In this document: positions 60,726 through 64,000 of the stretch, in pieces
Numbering within the stretch: the stretch's first letter is position 1
Layout of the letters: each line of letters opens with the position of its first letter
From: a virus
Reading direction: 5' to 3' (one strand)
IMG/VR virus record: IMGVR_UViG_3300047174_000111
Coordinates: 1-64,000 of that record
Length of the DNA: 64,000 bases
Notes under the pieces: model-generated
Seen by the model: only the letters and a program-made list of their open reading frames with translations
Databases searched by the model: none
What the model was told of the DNA's origin: nothing
Program-made: the position numbers and the translations under genes

Positions 60726-63700
60726 ATGCCGCGTCCTCACTTCGACGCCACGCTGATCGGTGAGCTGCGCAACCGCGTGGTCGCGCACAACCAGCGCACG
60801 CCCTCCGCACTGGCCAAGCTCGGCCATGTGAAGCGCATCTACGAGAAGGCCTACAGCGGCCCGACGCCGCACGAGCGCGCGCTGGCCAAAGTCGATGCCC
60901 ACCTGAATGACCTGGCCAAGGCCGGAGAGTTCGACGATGCAGAGCATCCGCGCGGCGCCCACGGTCGCTTCTCTCGCACCGCTGCGGCCAAGCCGGGCGT
61001 CTCCATCCCGCTGCCGGCGACGCAGGATGAGCATCAGAAACTCCAGCAGACGAACGCAGGCTATCGCGCGCTGACCACGGATCTGCTCCCGACGCGCCAC
61101 AACGAGATCATCGGCGGCGTCGTCCGCGATGTCGGTTCCGCGGCGGCTGGAGGCCTTCTCGTTGCCGGCCTGCTGCGCGGTCGTCCCGGCGGCGCAGTGC
61201 GGCGCGGCGCGCGCTGGATCGGCGGCATGGCAGGGAAATATGGCCTCGGTATTCCCGTCTCTCTGACAGCGCATGGGCTGACAGCCGGCGCGGGCGTCAC
61301 GCGCGCCGCGATCGCACGCGGTCGGGGCAGGCCTGCACCACCTGATCCGAGCCACGACCTGGCGGCACGGATCAGCGAATGGTTCGGCGCTCATGGTCAG
61401 CGGATCGGTGCCGCAACGGCCGACCTCAGCATGGGCGCCGCTTCAGCTGCGGCGCGGGCCGCGGTTCACGTCGCCGGCTCGACAGCGCGAACTCCCGGAC
61501 AAGCGCGCCTCCGCCGCGTCGGCGCCGCGGCTGCGCTGGCAGCGGTTCCAGCGCTGGCGATCCGAAGCAAGATCGAGGACACGCAATTGGACCCCGCCGT
61601 CATCGGCCGCAACATCGACGCCTACTCGTATCGCTCGGTCCAGAAACTGGCCGGGGACCCAAACGCCGAGGATCTGCTCAAGGCGAGCTTCCTGCGATAT
61701 CCCTATGTCGGCGGCGTGGCGCGCGCGGTCCGCACCGGCGCCGCTGCGGTGGGCGGAGCCGCGGCCGGCGCACTGGCAGGCTTTGGGATTCACGCCGCGA
61801 CGGGTGCCGGCGATCACGCGCGGGGCAACCCCAACCACGACGCGCGCGGCAGGTTCACGTCGCGTGACGCCGCCGTCTCGGGGGGCGCGCTTCTGGGCGG
61901 CGCTGCGGCCGGGCTGGGCGTCTATGCGGCGCTGCGAAGCCACAACACCGCCCAGCTAAGCCGCGCTCTGGCGAGGAGCAGCACCAAGCTGGCCCGCAAG
62001 CTGGCGGCGGTTCGGTCGGAAACCGGCATCGGCTCAGTGCCGAAAATGATCGCGGAACGGGACGCGCGTGTTCGCGAGATGATGGACGAGGAGCCCTTTG
62101 CTTCTCGGCTCAAGGACGCGGGTGCCAGCCTGCAGGAGCCGTCGGGAGAGTTCCGGGTGGTCAATGCCAAGGCGTACACCCGGGCGAAGGTAAACGACCA
62201 CCTTGCCTCCAAGCTGAGCCAGATCGACGAGTTTGCAATCCCCAATGAGGTGAGCGGCGCGTCGAAGTCGATGCGCGACCTGCGCGCCAAGGCTCGGACC
62301 CACGTCGATCCGGACATTGTCGCAAAACAGAAGGTCCTCGAATTCGTCGCTTCGGCCACGCCGAAGGAATTCCACGACGCGCTGGCGACCGTGCCGGACG
62401 AAAAGGTGCGCCAGGAGATCGGCTCGATCTTCGATAAGCGTCAGGAATGGATCAACGCCGTCGATGACCAAATCGCCGCCCATCATGAAGCCATTGCGCA
62501 AGCCGAAGCCGAAGTCAAAAAAACGAGCCAGAGAGCGGCGGACGCGCAGGTCGCAGCAGACAAAGCGAGCGCCGCTCACGAAGCCGCCGAAGGAAAAGCC
62601 AAAGCAGCGGCCAAGAAGCGCTTCGACGCCGCCGATAAGGCTTTCGACGACGCCGACGAGGCTCACCAAACCGCCATCAGCCGTCTGGACGATCTGAAGA
62701 AGCAGCCGACCGGCGTGAGGTTGCCCAAGGAGCTGGGCGGCGCCGCCGTCCCGAAGCCGTCCCGCGAAGCGACGGAGCGGAGCCGATCGTCGATCATTGA
62801 GGCCGTACGGAGCGACGCCCGGAAGAAGGCCGACAAGGAGATCGCTGATGCGCGCGATGCGCAGGAGCGCGACATCGTTCATCGGCACAGCCGCGCGGTG
62901 GCCGCGCATACACACATGACGCACTCCTCCGGCGCCGCGGTACCCGACCAGGCCGCGGCCGAGGCGCGCGCCGTCGCGGCAGCCTCGGTCGCGCATGAGC
63001 AGGCCCGCGACGCGCTGAACACGGCGCACCGCAACCTGATCGAGACGCAGCAGCGTCACGACGCCCACGTCTCGATCACGCCGCTGCCGAGCCAGCGCAA
63101 GGACCACACCGCCGCGACGAAGGCCCTCAAGGCGCAGATCAAGCAGCACCAGGCCGATCTGAAAGCCGCCCATGCCGCGGTCAGCACGACAAGCGCGGAT
63201 GTGACCGGCGCTGTGCAGGCGATGGAGCGCCAGATGCGCGTCGCCGCGGCGTCGACGGGCGGACCACGCCTGCCCCGCCAGATGATCGGCGATCTGAGGC
63301 TTGAAGTGATGCGCGCGGCGCGCGCCGCAGCCTCGCCGGTGGATGCTTTCATCCGGTCACCCTCAGCGGCGGCCTTGAAGCAGTTCGCCTCGTCGGCGAT
63401 CGGCCTCGCCGGCGCAACCGCCGCTGCGACCGGGGAAGGCATCAAGGAGACCGCGAAGAAAGCATTCCTGACAGAGGACGGGTCAGCGCTGCATCCCGGC
63501 AAGGCGATCGCCTCTATCGGCGTGGCCACGGCCGCGACCGACGCGATCCTGGACCACGGCGCGCATATCCGCCGGGCCCTGTTCGGCTCCGACGAGGAGA
63601 AAGAGTCGGCCAAGCCGCTCAAGGCCCCCAAGGGGTTCCGGACCGAACACAAGGTGCATCCCATCACCGGCGCGGGCTATATCGCGGTCCACGCGCCCGA

Positions 63701-64000
63701 CCCCGACAACAAGGGCGAGCGTCTGGTGGTTTACGGCGAGCACTACAAGAACGATGGGTCGACGACACCTCTCCGCGCCGGTTCGACGCTATCGGATGTG
63801 CGTCGCGCGGTTGCCGATTATGAACAGAAATACCAGCAGCAGCGCCCGCAGAACCAGAACGCGCCCAGCAGCAGCACGATCGGGGGCGCGACGAGCGGCC
63901 CGCGCGAGCTGCGTGATGCGCAGAACCTGGAGCCGAACCGCAAGGCCCTGATCGACAAGACCGTGGCCGCGCTCAAGGGCACGCAGGGCGGCCTGCAGAC
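60726..64000 (+). CDS. giant virion protein with repeated GRF motifs and coiled coil (partial, runs off window)
   Basis: The frame is open from ATG 60726 to the edge (more than 1,090 residues). Order: an N-terminal helical part, EHPRGAHGRFSRT, glycine-zipper hydrophobic segments (VVRDVGSAAAGGLLVAGLLR and GAAAVGGAAAGALAGFGIHA), NPNHDARGRFTSRD, another glycine zipper (SGGALLGGAAAGLGVYAALR), a long Ala/Lys/Glu coiled coil at about residues 560-660, and a C-terminal domain with THKVHPITGAGYIAVHAPD-like sequence. Layout suggests an internal or ejection protein able to insert into membranes. Confidence 0.65.
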   Translation, partial: MPRPHFDATLIGELRNRVVAHNQRTPSALAKLGHVKRIYEKAYSGPTPHERALAKVDAHLNDLAKAGEFDDAEHPRGAHGRFSRTAAAKPGVSIPLPATQDEHQKLQQTNAGYRALTTDLLPTRHNEIIGGVVRDVGSAAAGGLLVAGLLRGRPGGAVRRGARWIGGMAGKYGLGIPVSLTAHGLTAGAGVTRAAIARGRGRPAPPDPSHDLAARISEWFGAHGQRIGAATADLSMGAASAAARAAVHVAGSTARTPGQARLRRVGAAAALAAVPALAIRSKIEDTQLDPAVIGRNIDAYSYRSVQKLAGDPNAEDLLKASFLRYPYVGGVARAVRTGAAAVGGAAAGALAGFGIHAATGAGDHARGNPNHDARGRFTSRDAAVSGGALLGGAAAGLGVYAALRSHNTAQLSRALARSSTKLARKLAAVRSETGIGSVPKMIAERDARVREMMDEEPFASRLKDAGASLQEPSGEFRVVNAKAYTRAKVNDHLASKLSQIDEFAIPNEVSGASKSMRDLRAKARTHVDPDIVAKQKVLEFVASATPKEFHDALATVPDEKVRQEIGSIFDKRQEWINAVDDQIAAHHEAIAQAEAEVKKTSQRAADAQVAADKASAAHEAAEGKAKAAAKKRFDAADKAFDDADEAHQTAISRLDDLKKQPTGVRLPKELGGAAVPKPSREATERSRSSIIEAVRSDARKKADKEIADARDAQERDIVHRHSRAVAAHTHMTHSSGAAVPDQAAAEARAVAAASVAHEQARDALNTAHRNLIETQQRHDAHVSITPLPSQRKDHTAATKALKAQIKQHQADLKAAHAAVSTTSADVTGAVQAMERQMRVAAASTGGPRLPRQMIGDLRLEVMRAARAAASPVDAFIRSPSAAALKQFASSAIGLAGATAAATGEGIKETAKKAFLTEDGSALHPGKAIASIGVATAATDAILDHGAHIRRALFGSDEEKESAKPLKAPKGFRTEHKVHPITGAGYIAVHAPDPDNKGERLVVYGEHYKNDGSTTPLRAGSTLSDVRRAVADYEQKYQQQRPQNQNAPSSSTIGGATSGPRELRDAQNLEPNRKALIDKTVAALKGTQGGLQ

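Overview
The window is a 64 kb piece of a large, GC-rich tailed double-stranded DNA phage genome (class Caudoviricetes), or possibly a prophage copy of one. The phage hallmarks are an endolysin and holin, a large tRNA array, SSB with an ERF-type annealing protein, a replication-initiator-like protein, a terminase, a portal, a Mu F-type minor head protein and an XkdF-like prohead protease. The host is probably an alphaproteobacterium. This is inferred from the GC content, from a GcrA-like zinc-binding C-terminus in the late region, and from resemblance of several conserved hypothetical proteins to those of alphaproteobacterial phages. No chromosomal host gene was recognised.

Layout: 0-1.6 kb holds lysis genes on the plus strand. 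1.6-4.65 kb is an RNA region with a short non-coding transcript candidate, about 25 intact tRNA genes, a few odd or broken ones, and a hammerhead-ribozyme-like motif at 3.79-3.82 kb. 4.65-6.5 kb is an IS607-type element (serine recombinase plus TnpB) that sits against a tRNA-Val missing its 3' part. 6.5-7.1 kb is an HNH endonuclease. 7.1-22 kb is a minus-strand operon of tightly overlapping small genes, ending with DUF2303, SSB, ERF and an accessory protein. 22.1-33.1 kb is a second minus-strand block of about 22 small genes, nearly all separated by a recurrent structured element. 33.4-35.5 kb is a plus-strand replication module, followed by a VRR-NUC nuclease and an HTH regulator on the minus strand, then two paralogous glycine-zipper membrane proteins. 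38.2-53.9 kb is the plus-strand packaging and head module: small and large terminase, GcrA-like protein, an intein-containing portal, and a head morphogenesis protein. 53.9-57.8 kb is a small minus-strand accessory cluster interrupted by a second, unrelated TnpB element. 58.1-64 kb is the prohead protease and a giant virion protein that runs off the window.

The main discovery candidate is the intergenic element of the 22-33 kb block, with two more copies at 37 kb. In the sense of transcription each copy reads CGAAACC, hairpin, GGTC, hairpin, then a CUGANGA-like heptamer that merges into the ribosome binding site. The order and spacing match the catalytic core of a hammerhead ribozyme opened at stem II. 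A differently permuted hammerhead with its short stems capped by GCAA loops lies in the tRNA array. If these cleave, the polycistronic early transcript would cut itself into single-gene mRNAs, each with a hairpin just 5' of its Shine-Dalgarno. A second system is a palindrome, CACAT-N4-ATGTG, found at seven sites, mostly non-coding and promoter-proximal. One site lies directly in front of the small HTH gene at 36.1 kb, which suggests a phage-wide operator and its autoregulated repressor.

Limits: all calls come from reading the sequence and from family knowledge. No database search or folding was run. Several genes between 8.8 and 14.1 kb appear frameshifted; whether these are real or sequencing errors cannot be decided here.
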